Source: Pseudomonadota bacterium (GTDB taxonomy: Bacteria > Pseudomonadota > Alphaproteobacteria > Rhizobiales > Hyphomicrobiaceae). Taken from it: a stretch of DNA of 64,000 bases. The notes under the pieces are model-generated. The model saw only the letters and a program-made list of their open reading frames with translations, was not told the DNA's origin and searched no databases. Of this stretch, positions 21,411 through 29,894 are shown piece by piece. Each line of letters begins with the position of its first letter. Position 1 is the first letter of the stretch. The stretch spans positions 1 to 64,000 of the forward strand of contig JAFECG010000026.1 in the NCBI GenBank assembly GCA_018242215.1, read 5' to 3'. Both the position numbers and the translations under genes were made by a program.

Positions 21411-22564
21411 CAGAAATCTTTTCCTTTCATCTGAAGACAATTGACGGCAAAGCGCGGCTTGGCGAGATCCGGACGCCCCGTGGCGTCATTCGCACGCCGG
21501 CGTTCATGCCGGTCGGGACGGTCGCGACGGTCAAGGCGCTTTATCCCGAGCAGGTGCGTGAGGCGGGTGCCGACATCCTTCTCGGCAACACATATCATCT
21601 GATGTTGCGGCCGGGTGCGGAGCGCATGGCGAAGCTCGGCGGCCTGCATAAATTCATGCGCTGGGAGAAACCGATCCTCACGGATTCCGGCGGCTTCCAA
21701 GTCATGAGCCTCGGCAAGATCCGGAAGATCACGGAAGAGGGTGTTGCGTTCCAATCGCATCTCGACGGCTCGCGACACATGCTGTCGCCGGAGCGGTCGA
21801 TTGAGATCCAATGCCTACTCGGTTCCGACATCCAGATGCAATTCGACGAATGCATCGAGTTGCCGGCCGAGCGGAAAGAGGTCGAGCGCGCGATGGAATT
21901 GTCGCTGCGCTGGGCGGAACGCTCGAAGCGTGCGTTCGAAATGCAACTCTCCTCGGGCGGCGCGGGGCCAGGGCAGGCGCTCTTTGGCATCGTGCAGGGC
22001 GGCACCGATATTTCGCTCAGGCATCGCTCGGCCGATGCGCTGGTCGCGATGGATTTTCCTGGCTATGCAATCGGCGGCCTTGCGGTGGGCGAGAGGCACG
22101 AGGCGATGATCGCGACGCTCGGTGAGACGTTGCCGCATCTGCCTTCCGAAAAGCCGCGCTATCTGATGGGTGTCGGCACGCCGCTCGATCTGATCGAGAG
22201 CGTTCGGCTGGGCGTCGACATGTTCGACTGCGTGATGCCGACGCGGAACGGCCGGCATGGGTACGCTTTCACCTGGGCCGGTCCGCTCAACATGCGCAAC
22301 GCGAAGTTTGCCGAGGACACTGCGCCTCTCGATGAACTGAGCACGTGTCCGGCGGCGCGCGATTATTCGCGGGCGTATATTCACCATCTGATCAAGTCGG
22401 GCGAGTATCTCGGCGCGATGATCCTGTCGTGGGTGAATACGGTCTTCTATCAGGATCTAATGGCTGCCATGCGTGCGGCCATCGCCGAAGGCCGTTTCGA
22501 CGATTGGGCGGCGGAGACGAAAACGCGGATCAGCGCTTCTCCTCAATCGGCTCAAGCGCCATGA
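21407..22564 (+). CDS. tgt: tRNA-guanine transglycosylase, zinc ligands missing
   Basis: Tgt exchanges the wobble guanine of tRNAs for Asp, Asn, His and Tyr with preQ1. Seen: [51 protein letters not shown] and the catalytic aspartate in [14 protein letters not shown]. The zinc site that in E. coli reads C302-x-C304-x2-C307 ... H333 is degenerate here: Ser312, Cys314, Ala317 and Val343. Only one of the four ligands remains, while the surrounding fold ([20 protein letters not shown]) is intact. 385 residues from ATG 21407. The last 35 bases overlap the convergent transporter gene. Confidence 0.96.
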   Translation: MTEIFSFHLKTIDGKARLGEIRTPRGVIRTPAFMPVGTVATVKALYPEQVREAGADILLGNTYHLMLRPGAERMAKLGGLHKFMRWEKPILTDSGGFQVMSLGKIRKITEEGVAFQSHLDGSRHMLSPERSIEIQCLLGSDIQMQFDECIELPAERKEVERAMELSLRWAERSKRAFEMQLSSGGAGPGQALFGIVQGGTDISLRHRSADALVAMDFPGYAIGGLAVGERHEAMIATLGETLPHLPSEKPRYLMGVGTPLDLIESVRLGVDMFDCVMPTRNGRHGYAFTWAGPLNMRNAKFAEDTAPLDELSTCPAARDYSRAYIHHLIKSGEYLGAMILSWVNTVFYQDLMAAMRAAIAEGRFDDWAAETKTRISASPQSAQAP

Positions 22565-23435
22565 GGCTTTCCTGGTGGGCGATACGCTCGCGGTGGATCA
22601 GGTAAAGCCCCGACGCCACGATCACCAGCGAGCCGGTGAAGCTCCATTGATCGGGCTTATCGCCGAAGACGAAGTAGCTCAGCGTGATCATGCTGATCAG
22701 CTCGATGTAGATGAACGGCGTGACAGCCGATACCGGCGCGAAGCGGTAGGCTTGAATCATCAGGAAGTGGCCGCTGCCTCCCAACGCACCAAGTGCGAGC
22801 AGCATGATCCACACATCGACGCTTGAAAACCACGTCCAGTCCATAACGGCAAAGGGCGCAGCGGCGACGGCTCCGACGAGCGAGCCGTAGTTGAGCGTGA
22901 CGAGCGGCGGATCATAGATCGAAAGCTTCCGTGTCACGATCAAGAGAAGCGAATAGGACAGCATCGAGCCGAACGCGAAGATGAAAGCCGGTTGGATCGT
23001 GGTGAAGCCCGGCCGCACGACGATGAGGACGCCGGTGAAGCCGACAGCGATTGCGAGGGCTCGGCGCCAACCGACGTGCTCTCCGAGCAGCGGCACGGCA
23101 AGCGCGGCGACGACCAGCGGCGTCAGGAATGTGATCGAGAGCGTCTGATCGAGGCGCAGGTATTTCACGGCCACGAAGTTCAGAAGCGTCGTCGCGACCA
23201 TGAAGGTGGAGCGCGTCAATTGAAGCTTGAGATTATTGCTCTTCAGGAGCTTCGGCATTCTGGCGGGGCCGAGCACCACCGTCATCCAGAAGATTTGCCC
23301 GAGGAAACGTACCCACACAATCTCGGAAACGGGTACGCCGAGGCGCACGCCGAGGTATTTCGCGGTCGTGTCCAGGACCGAGAAGAGCGTGACCGCAGCA
23401 CACACCAGAAGAATGGCCTTCAAACGGTCGGGCAT
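22530..23435 (-). CDS. EamA-type DMT superfamily transporter
   Basis: 301 residues with about ten hydrophobic segments in two EamA repeats. Seen: [84 protein letters not shown] and, in repeat two, [29 protein letters not shown]. Such proteins are inner-membrane exporters of metabolites; the substrate cannot be inferred. It converges with tgt, with a 35-base overlap of the coding ends. Confidence 0.92.
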   Translation of the reverse strand: MPDRLKAILLVCAAVTLFSVLDTTAKYLGVRLGVPVSEIVWVRFLGQIFWMTVVLGPARMPKLLKSNNLKLQLTRSTFMVATTLLNFVAVKYLRLDQTLSITFLTPLVVAALAVPLLGEHVGWRRALAIAVGFTGVLIVVRPGFTTIQPAFIFAFGSMLSYSLLLIVTRKLSIYDPPLVTLNYGSLVGAVAAAPFAVMDWTWFSSVDVWIMLLALGALGGSGHFLMIQAYRFAPVSAVTPFIYIELISMITLSYFVFGDKPDQWSFTGSLVIVASGLYLIHRERIAHQESLMALEPIEEKR

Positions 23436-23549
23436 GTCGCGGGGGCTTCAATACGGGTGTACGCGTGGCTCGACCGCTGGGAGGGGCGAGATTCATCGAC
23501 GGCTTGTCAGATGCATGACACCGCTGTCGAAAGGACAGACGACGGGGTG

Positions 23550-23744
23550 TTATTTTTTCGCGAGGGCGTCACGCTCCTTGAGGAGCGCATCAAGTTGGGC
23601 CTGCTGATCGGCGATGCGGTCGGCGTTGCGTTCTTCGTCCTCGGCGCCGGAATAGCCGGCAGCCTGCTCGACAAGCTGGCGAAGATTGTCACGCAGCACG
23701 GCGATGCGCTGATCGAGCTCGGCGAGGGCTTCAGTGTCGGCCAT
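23550..23744 (-). CDS. Small coiled-coil protein
   Basis: 64 residues from ATG 23744, preceded by AGGA at a suitable distance. The sequence is nearly all helical with heptads (LAELDQRIAVLRDNLRQLVEQA, then RIADQQAQLDALLKERDALAKK) and an acidic turn EDEERNAD. The frame could be extended upstream but the preceding residues lack coding character. No known function; it could be a small scaffold or stress protein. Confidence 0.72.
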   Translation of the reverse strand: MADTEALAELDQRIAVLRDNLRQLVEQAAGYSGAEDEERNADRIADQQAQLDALLKERDALAKK

Positions 23745-24027
23745 GATCATTCCTGTTCGTTTTGGGTCGCAGCCTCGGCTGTGGAGGCGTGACGTTCGGC
23801 GGTGATATAGCGTGCCCGCTGCCAAGGGGCCACCCAACTTCGTCGTGGAAGTGCGACCATCCGTCAGAAGGGCGAGCGGAATGAGGGTTGCAGCTTCCAA
23901 GGCGCGTTTCTATAAGCACGCTTCGGCGCGCGACGGGCCGCATCCCCTCCGAGGATGCGGTTTGGCTTTGGGCCGAGATCGTGGTTGCGGGTCGCTCCGC
24001 ATTAAGCCATTGATCTGGTGTGGAAAA

Positions 24028-24102
24028 GGGCCCGTAGCTCAGCGGTAGAGCATCTGACTTTTAATCAGAGGGTCGTTGGTTCGATCCCAACCGGGCTCAC
24101 CA
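24028..24102 (+). tRNA. tRNA-Lys (anticodon TTT)
   Basis: A complete cloverleaf: acceptor arms GGGCCCG (24028-24034) and CGGGCTC with one G-T pair, D-arm GCTCAGCGGTAGAGC, anticodon stem TCTGA/TCAGA around the loop CTTTTAA, T-arm GTTGG-TTCGATC-CCAAC, and an encoded CCA at 24100-24102. The anticodon TTT decodes lysine. 75 bases including CCA. Confidence 0.97.
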
Positions 24103-24440
24103 CCAGAATCGATGCGTTGGCTTTGGCGCGCGGTTTAGTTGAATGTCCTGGCGATCTCAGGATTCACTCTGGCGCTGAGAGCGCCGCAGACAATCCTTAG
24201 CCGCGGACCTAACCGCCGACGCTTCCAATCGCATTCGATGACCTAAACAACGGGTGCCGCGCCATGCCTGCGCGCTGCTGATCCGGTATCGATGCGGCTT
24301 CAAACCTGGATATCTCTCGCCGAATTTGGCCGGAACTCGCAATAACGAATGACGGCTATTCGGGGTATTTCGTGAAGCGTTGAAGAAATTTTCGGGTTCG
24401 CACCGATATTGATTTCATTTCGCGCGACGAGGCGGAGCGC
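24103..24440. other. Intergenic stretch behind tRNA-Lys
   Basis: About 340 bases with no gene, no clear repeat and no integrase-related sequence. I see nothing specific. Confidence 0.5.
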
Positions 24441-24725
24441 TTAGCTCCGCTTGCCGAACCCCGTCGGCTTTTTCATTTTGGGACCGCTGCCACCGACGAA
24501 CGCGACGCCGATCCGATCAGGCGATGTCCACATGATGCGGACGTCCCGTTTGGTGTTGTTGAAGATGTCGACGAGCGCGAACTGTTTCGGCAACCAATCC
24601 CCATTCGGTATGAGAAGCAACGCTCCCCCGGACGAGAGATCGGCTATGCGGCAGGAAAACGTTTTGCCTTCGTCTGTCTCAATGCGACCCGGTCGGCTTA
24701 CCGGTTGTCTCGTCTCTTTGCGCAT
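24441..24725 (-). CDS. PilZ domain protein
   Basis: 94 residues forming little more than one PilZ domain. The c-di-GMP-binding pattern is visible as RKETRQPVSRPGRIE, in place of RxxxR, followed by CRIADLSSGGALL, matching D/N-x-S-x-x-G. It ends with a basic tail (KMKKPTGFGKRS). It probably binds cyclic di-GMP and passes the signal on by protein contact. A diguanylate-cyclase-like gene lies 270 bases away in the same orientation. Confidence 0.87.
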   Translation of the reverse strand: MRKETRQPVSRPGRIETDEGKTFSCRIADLSSGGALLLIPNGDWLPKQFALVDIFNNTKRDVRIMWTSPDRIGVAFVGGSGPKMKKPTGFGKRS

Positions 24726-24993
24726 CAGTATCGAAGTGAACTCAAGGATTCGCCTCTCGACCGCCGCAGTGGCTTGGCAGTGCCGTCCACTTCGGTTTTA
24801 TTACTTATTGAACGCTGTACACATGTCAACAGTTCCGTGCGCCGGATTTCCACTGGGCGCACGCTCGTTGCCATGTGCACGACAGCACAAAGCCCCGGGG
24901 CTGGAATCGTTCCCGATTGGGACTGACGTGGTTTGGTCTGCAATACAACGCGGGAGAGAGGCGGCGGCTCAGATCTGCGCCGACGACTCCCTG

Positions 24994-25839
24994 TCAGACC
25001 GGATGCGCGTTTTTTCCGGGGGAGCGCTTTATGGCGATCGGCCGGCGCGGGATCGCCGGTTTCGAGCGCTTCGCGGCGTACATTGCTGCGTCGGCGGATT
25101 GGAGAAGAGTTCCAGGCGTCGTGCCATCGCGAGGCGACGTTGCGACGCCAATAGCAGCGCCGACGTGGTGGACGTTGCCATTCACTTCGATGCCGTCGGC
25201 AAGCGCCTCAATAAAGCGATGGCCGATGTCACGGGCCTGGCGGAGAGTTGTGATCGAGCGGGCGACCACGGCGAATTCATCCCCGCCGAGACGTGCAACC
25301 AAATCCTCAGATCGGGCCGCACAACGGAATCGAGCGGCGACATTGATGAGGACCTCGTCGCCGGCCGCGTGGCCAAACGTATCGTTGATGGCTTTGAAAC
25401 CGTTGAGATCGAGAAGGAACACGCTCACACCGACGTTTTCCGCAAGCACCGATTCCAGAACGCGTAGGAATTCACGTCGATTGGCCAAGCCTGTCAGCGG
25501 GTCCGCCATCGCAAGGGAGCGCTGTTCGCGAAGCTCTCTTTCCGCCTTCCGCCATCGGGCCGCGTCCTGGCGTTCTTCGAGAAGGCGTCGCCAAACGAAG
25601 ATTGTCGCGCAAATGACGAAGAGCAGGATGAGTGCGAAAACTTCCTCCTTGCAGATCGATCTTTCGCGCGGCGGCATTTCGCTCCACAGTTGCTCGAGAT
25701 CGTAGATCATCGCGAGGGTAATGCCCGTGGCCATGGCGACCGTTGCCAATGACAAGTCGAAGGCGCTTGTTTGCGGATGGCGCCTGATGATGCGCAGAAG
25801 TTTTTTAAGGGCGGGCACGCGCGAACCTTTCGAAGACAC
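24994..25839 (-). CDS. Membrane-bound diguanylate cyclase (GGDEF)
   Basis: 281 residues. Two hydrophobic segments (about residues 25-45 and 65-83) precede a coiled linker and a GGDEF domain starting ADPLTGLANRREF. The active site RLGGDEF is intact, and an RSED (RxxD) inhibitory site lies five residues before it, so product inhibition by c-di-GMP is expected. No sensor domain other than the membrane part is seen. The start is GTG 25839, the only in-frame start before the first membrane segment. Confidence 0.92.
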   Translation of the reverse strand: MSSKGSRVPALKKLLRIIRRHPQTSAFDLSLATVAMATGITLAMIYDLEQLWSEMPPRERSICKEEVFALILLFVICATIFVWRRLLEERQDAARWRKAERELREQRSLAMADPLTGLANRREFLRVLESVLAENVGVSVFLLDLNGFKAINDTFGHAAGDEVLINVAARFRCAARSEDLVARLGGDEFAVVARSITTLRQARDIGHRFIEALADGIEVNGNVHHVGAAIGVATSPRDGTTPGTLLQSADAAMYAAKRSKPAIPRRPIAIKRSPGKNAHPV

Positions 25840-26055
25840 CCGCCCATTTTGCGAAAATTGGGTTGAAATGCCGATAACGGATTGCTGTGACTTGCAAATA
25901 AGAGCGGCGACCTGGCGATTCCGCCAGTGTTCCAGGGCGTCTCTCCTGGATTTGGAAGTTTGTTGCTGCGTGCTAGAAATTGGACCTAGATTGGTTGGTG
26001 GCGCCTCCGTCGAGCGGTTTCAGGCTTTCGTCCTCGAGTTCAGCGCGGTGTTTCT

Positions 26056-26274
26056 ATGCCTTATGTTTCCAATGATGATTTGCCTCCGTCCGTTCGCAAT
26101 CATCTTCCCTTCCACGCCCAGGATATCTACCGCGCGGCGTTCAACAACGCTTATGAGGAACATGCCAATGATCCGCGGCAGGAGGAGGCGGCGCATCGGA
26201 TCGCCTGGGCTGCGGTCAAGCGTATGTATGTGAAGGAAGGCGGAGAATGGGTCCCGAAAGGCGTTCCCGGCTGA
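26056..26274 (+). CDS. ChaB family protein
   Basis: 72 residues matching ChaB: SNDDLPPSVRNHLPFHAQDIYRAAFNNAYEE, then EEAAHRIAWAAVKRMYVKE and a Trp near the end. ChaB was named as a putative regulator of the ChaA cation transporter in E. coli, though the function is not established; no chaA is seen here. Monocistronic. Confidence 0.87.
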   Translation: MPYVSNDDLPPSVRNHLPFHAQDIYRAAFNNAYEEHANDPRQEEAAHRIAWAAVKRMYVKEGGEWVPKGVPG

Positions 26275-26433
26275 CAACGCGCGAGATCCGTTTCGTTCGA
26301 TCATCTTTTTGCTAACGCTATCGACAGATTGTGGACTGCTGCAGCGCGCGACTGACTGGCATGGGATTGGCTATGTCGGCGTTCGGGTTCATAACGGGGG
26401 GGTTGAGACATTCAGGACGTCACGAGGCGCACC

Positions 26434-26823
26434 ATGGCTGGCATCACGACCGTAAGCTTGCTGGTGGTTGTGTTCGTCGGCACGGTCGTCGGCGCCATCG
26501 CAGGCATGTTCCTCGGAAACTCGATTCCACCGGATGCCTTGCTTGCAGTCCTTGCGGGACTGGCCGGTACGGTCGCGGGCGCCGTTGCCCGCAATGTGCT
26601 CGTTGACCAGGGTATTGCCGTCGGAGAGTATGAAAGCGCGCTGCCTCTCCCCATCCTGATCTACGCCGCGGTCGCGTCGTTCATCGGAAGTCTGGCAGGT
26701 CTTGAGGTGGCGTTGCTCGTCGGAGAGGCCTTTCCGGTCTGGATTGGCGCGCTGGCGGGGCTGTTGTCATCGATTCTGACGGGGCTGCTCGTCATCGCCT
26801 ACCATCATATGCCGCCCAGATAA
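26434..26823 (+). CDS. Small integral membrane protein
   Basis: 129 residues with about four hydrophobic segments, Gly/Ala/Val-rich (LLVVVFVGTVVGAIAGMFLG, LAGLAGTVAGAVARNVLV, ILIYAAVASFIGSLAGLEVALLVG). I do not recognise a family. ATG 26434 is preceded by a weak ribosome site. Function unknown. Confidence 0.7.
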   Translation: MAGITTVSLLVVVFVGTVVGAIAGMFLGNSIPPDALLAVLAGLAGTVAGAVARNVLVDQGIAVGEYESALPLPILIYAAVASFIGSLAGLEVALLVGEAFPVWIGALAGLLSSILTGLLVIAYHHMPPR

Positions 26824-26968
26824 GTGCAGGCGCGCTCATCCCGCCCACCATTGAAATCGCGAATAGCTGGATTGCGCATTTGATCGCGCATTTGGGGCCT
26901 GACCGTTTGAGCGCCAGGGTGTAGAACGCCGTTGTCGTAAAATTTGGAATAAAAGAAAGGTAGAGGAA

Positions 26969-27394
26969 ATGCCAAGCTATAAAGGGGAATGTTTTTGCGG
27001 GACGGTGAAGCTCGAAGCAACCGGCGCGCCCGAAGCAAGCGGGTATTGCCATTGCCAGTCGTGCCGGTCCTGGTCCGCCTCCCCCGTCAATGCCTTCACG
27101 CTCTGGAAGCCTGACGCCGTACGCGTAACTGCGGGCGCGGAGCACCTCGCCACATTCAAGAAGACGCCCGCGAGCGAGCGCCAATATTGCACCAAGTGCG
27201 GTGGGCACCTCATGACGAACCATCCTGGCCTCGGGCTCGTGGATGTTTTCGCTGCCACGCTTCCGACGCTCGCCTTCCACCCGGGCGTGCACGTGAACTA
27301 CGCCGAAACAGTGCTGCCCATGAAAGATGGTCTTCCGAAGCTCAAAGATTTTCCGGCGGAGTTCGGTGGTTCGGGCGAGCTAATTCCGGAGTAG
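26969..27394 (+). CDS. GFA family protein, second copy
   Basis: 141 residues with the GFA zinc ligands: GECFCGTVKLEATG, YCHCQSCRSWSASPVNAF and QYCTKCGGHLMTNH. It is not closely similar to the GFA protein at 6279-6671. AAAGAAAGGTAGAGG precedes the ATG. Activity on formaldehyde-glutathione adducts is not demonstrated for most members. An intrinsic terminator follows at 27425-27453. Confidence 0.88.
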   Translation: MPSYKGECFCGTVKLEATGAPEASGYCHCQSCRSWSASPVNAFTLWKPDAVRVTAGAEHLATFKKTPASERQYCTKCGGHLMTNHPGLGLVDVFAATLPTLAFHPGVHVNYAETVLPMKDGLPKLKDFPAEFGGSGELIPE

Positions 27395-27424
27395 GTGCTG
27401 TAGCTATTCCTTCACGGGATGATC

Positions 27425-27453
27425 AAAGCGCTCGTTGCAACGGGCGCTTTTTT
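27425..27453 (+). terminator. Intrinsic terminator of the GFA gene
   Basis: AAAGCGCTCGTT and AACGGGCGCTTT pair around a GC loop, with one G-T pair, running directly into T residues. It lies 31 bases after the stop codon. Confidence 0.85.
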
Positions 27454-27697
27454 AATAGCGCGATCCCGTTCCGAATTGGACGCGCACCGTTAATCGCTTG
27501 CGGGGGGCGGTCTGAATATCGCGTGAATGCGCGTCGGAAATTGGCGATTTTTCGGTGACTTATAGTCCCATATTCATTGTGATTTCCGATCCCATTTCGA
27601 AGGCATCACGGCGGGAAAGCGCGAAATTGAAACCAAGTCGCGGCCGCAGACGTTTGGGCCCTATGAGCAGCAGTTTTTCTGCCAAAAGGAGGAACAC

Positions 27698-27982
27698 ATG
27701 AAAAAGTACCTCGGTCTTGCTGCCGCGGTCCTCACTGCATTGCCGTTGGCGACGTTTCCGACGACCGCCGATGCGCGTCCCATTCACCACTTCAGAGGTG
27801 GACACGGCATTCATGGACACTATGCGCACGGCTACGGCCATCGTTGGCACAGAGGGCGTGGCTATTGGCATAACGGCCGCTGGATCGCGCTAGGCGTGGG
27901 TGCGGCGATCGCAGGCGCTGCCGCAGCCGATGCTTACGGCGGCGGTTGCTATTGGCGTCATGGCTATCGTTACTGCGATTAA
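27698..27982 (+). CDS. Secreted Gly/His-rich small protein
   Basis: 94 residues with a clear signal peptide (KKYLGLAAAVLTALPLATFPTTADA). The mature part is rich in His, Gly, Tyr and Arg (HHFRGGHGIHGHYAHGYGHRW) with a central Ala/Gly helix (IALGVGAAIAGAAAADAYGGG), and ends in WRHGYRYCD with two cysteines in all. Similar small proteins are common in Rhizobiales with no defined role; the His clusters might bind metal. A strong AAAAGGAGG site precedes it and a strong terminator follows, so it is a highly expressed-looking single gene. Confidence 0.82.
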   Translation: MKKYLGLAAAVLTALPLATFPTTADARPIHHFRGGHGIHGHYAHGYGHRWHRGRGYWHNGRWIALGVGAAIAGAAAADAYGGGCYWRHGYRYCD

Positions 27983-28008
27983 GATCGCCCGATTAGCCTT
28001 GTTTTTTT

Positions 28009-28038
28009 GACCCCGGCCGCAAGCGCCGGGGTCTTTTT
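28009..28038 (+). terminator. Strong intrinsic terminator
   Basis: GACCCCGGC (28009-28017) and GCCGGGGTC (28025-28033) form a perfect 9-base stem followed by TTTTT. It ends the Gly/His-rich gene. Confidence 0.9.
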
Positions 28039-28192
28039 CGTGCCATTCGGCTTGCCGATCGTGCCCTCCAATGCTGCCGGTTTTGCACAGGAAGCTGTGT
28101 ATTAATCGTTTTTGTGTGGACTTCCGTCAGCTCGGAAGTGATTCGCGGTCTCTTCCCGTGCTGCTTTGCTCGGAGTTGCGGAGGGTTGTGGC

Positions 28193-28558
28193 ATGTTCGG
28201 TACGACGGCGGCGAAGCTAGGGGCATCTGTTCTTGTAGTGGCGGCGGCTGCCAGCGGGACAGCCAGAGACCGGCTGATGGCCTCGACGCATCCCCATATG
28301 GCCGAATCTCAGTTGCCCGTGGTGCTCGATCGGAACTCGCTTCTTGTCGCTACGCTCGCGAACGGCGAACTTCAGACGCAATGGATGTCGCGCCAAGCCT
28401 GCGAACGGGTTGCCTCGGCTGTCGCGACCGGAGGTTCGGTAGCGGGCGTTCGACAGGACGGCGTCAAGATCTACATCACCCGCGCGAACTGCAGCACACG
28501 CAGGATCGAAGCTGCTCCTGATACCGTTGCGCTCAGCTCGTTCGCGCCGCGGAATTAG
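28193..28558 (+). CDS. Hypothetical secreted or anchored protein
   Basis: About 121 residues from ATG 28193, which follows GGAGGG; ATG 28166 is in frame upstream but less well placed. An N-terminal hydrophobic stretch (AAKLGASVLVVAAAASGTA) may be a signal peptide. Then come LPVVLDRNSLLVATLANGELQTQWMSRQACERVASAVATGG and a C-terminal strand region with a second Cys (YITRANCSTRR). No family recognised. It converges with the next gene. Confidence 0.65.
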   Translation: MFGTTAAKLGASVLVVAAAASGTARDRLMASTHPHMAESQLPVVLDRNSLLVATLANGELQTQWMSRQACERVASAVATGGSVAGVRQDGVKIYITRANCSTRRIEAAPDTVALSSFAPRN

Positions 28559-28596
28559 TCGAGCGTTCGAGCCCATTCGGCGTTTTCGGCCGCAGT

Positions 28597-29646
28597 TCAG
28601 GCAGAAACGCGTGGGCGCAGGTTCGCGAACACGACGAGCAGGTCCGAAACGTCGCTCGCGTTCAGCTTCTCCAGAAGGTGGGCGAGCGGCGCGCGAGCCA
28701 CGGTCATCGCGCGGGGCCGCGCAAATGTTTCAGCTCTCGGCCGATCGGCAGCTTCCACCGGCTGTACGAAGACCGCGACACTCGGCAAGGATCCGCCTGG
28801 AAGCTCGAAAAGTCCGCCAAGAGGCAGAATCCGAATGGCGAGCGCGCGCGTCCCCGGTCCCTTGACGATCAGCGGCGCCGCATCAGCGTGTTGGGCGAGG
28901 TTCCGCATCCTGCCGGCATTCCGGATGGCGGTGCGAAGCTGGAAATCGGACGTGATATCGCGGGCCGACAATTCATCTTCGATGCAAAGAAGCGCGCAAC
29001 CGGCGAGCATTTCCTCTGCGATTGCATTGGCTTGAAGGATTTTCGCGCCGCCATCGGTCAGGATGATGCCGATCGGATTTTCATCGGTGCAGGATGGCGC
29101 AACCTTTCGGATGAGGGGCGTGAAAGCGAGCGTCCGGGTGATCGCATCGGCATGTCGTACGTGAGGTGACAAAACGGAGATCATAGCCGCTTCAGCAGGG
29201 CGGAATTTGCCTTTGCCGGCAGAGCGTCCGATCATCAGCACAGTGAACGATTGTGATGATTTCTCGAGCGGGATCGTCGCAACGTCATCCAAGGCTTCCG
29301 GCGCAAGGATCCTTTCGTGCCAGAGGGCTTGGGCGCGCTCATCATTTGGAAACAAAGTACGCGTTGTGACGGGCGTCTCGATGCCAAGCAACCGGATGAC
29401 CGATAGTGCCGGATTGAAGGATGTCGCAGCAATTTTCTGTGCGCCGATACCGATGTTCCAACGAGCTTCAAGACGCAGCCGGTCGCTGCGAGGCGAATAG
29501 GTGACGAGAGCGGCGGCGCAGCCGCCGACAGTGTTGCAGATCTTGCGAAGGACCGCTGGCCAGCGGCGCGGGGCGATAGCGCACCCGTAGATTTCGCCGA
29601 TTAAATAAAGGGGATCACAATGTGCAGTGCCATCGACCTCTGCCAA
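28597..29646 (-). CDS. LuxR-type sensory protein lacking its HTH domain
   Basis: About 349 residues. The N-terminal and middle parts (YLIGEIYGCAIAPRRWPAVLRKIC, then a PAS-like region ENPIGIILTDGGAKILQANAIAEEMLA and GPGTRALAIRILPLGG) match the sensory half of a LuxR-type regulator family common in Rhizobiales. These proteins normally end with a 60-residue LuxR HTH. Here the end reads LAHLLEKLNASDVSDLLVVFANLRPRVSA, with no HTH in any frame, so the DNA-binding domain seems lost. TTG 29646 is chosen as start because AAGGGGG precedes it; the frame extends to TTG 29694. It may be a pseudogene-like remnant or a ligand-binding anti-regulator. Confidence 0.65.
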   Translation of the reverse strand: MAEVDGTAHCDPLYLIGEIYGCAIAPRRWPAVLRKICNTVGGCAAALVTYSPRSDRLRLEARWNIGIGAQKIAATSFNPALSVIRLLGIETPVTTRTLFPNDERAQALWHERILAPEALDDVATIPLEKSSQSFTVLMIGRSAGKGKFRPAEAAMISVLSPHVRHADAITRTLAFTPLIRKVAPSCTDENPIGIILTDGGAKILQANAIAEEMLAGCALLCIEDELSARDITSDFQLRTAIRNAGRMRNLAQHADAAPLIVKGPGTRALAIRILPLGGLFELPGGSLPSVAVFVQPVEAADRPRAETFARPRAMTVARAPLAHLLEKLNASDVSDLLVVFANLRPRVSA

Positions 29647-29894
29647 TGCGACCCCCTTACAACATAACGCGGCAACATAAGGTAGATACTGCAATGCGAG
29701 AAGTTTGAGCGGGACTGCCGGTGTTTTGCATCATCCATTTGAGTGATGCGCGAAAAAGTTTTGCTCACCGTTGCTACAAATCTGCGGATCCTGGATTATG
29801 ATCCGTCAGCTGAACATCATTAAATCTGCTCTGCAGCAGAAAACCCGTTCAGTCCGCTGTTCAGTGAAGATTCCGTTCTTCGAAGAGAGGTGCT

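Noticed and set aside
24028-24440. tRNA-Lys as an integration site of a genomic island
   Set aside because: No integrase gene and no direct repeat of the tRNA 3' end was found downstream within the window.
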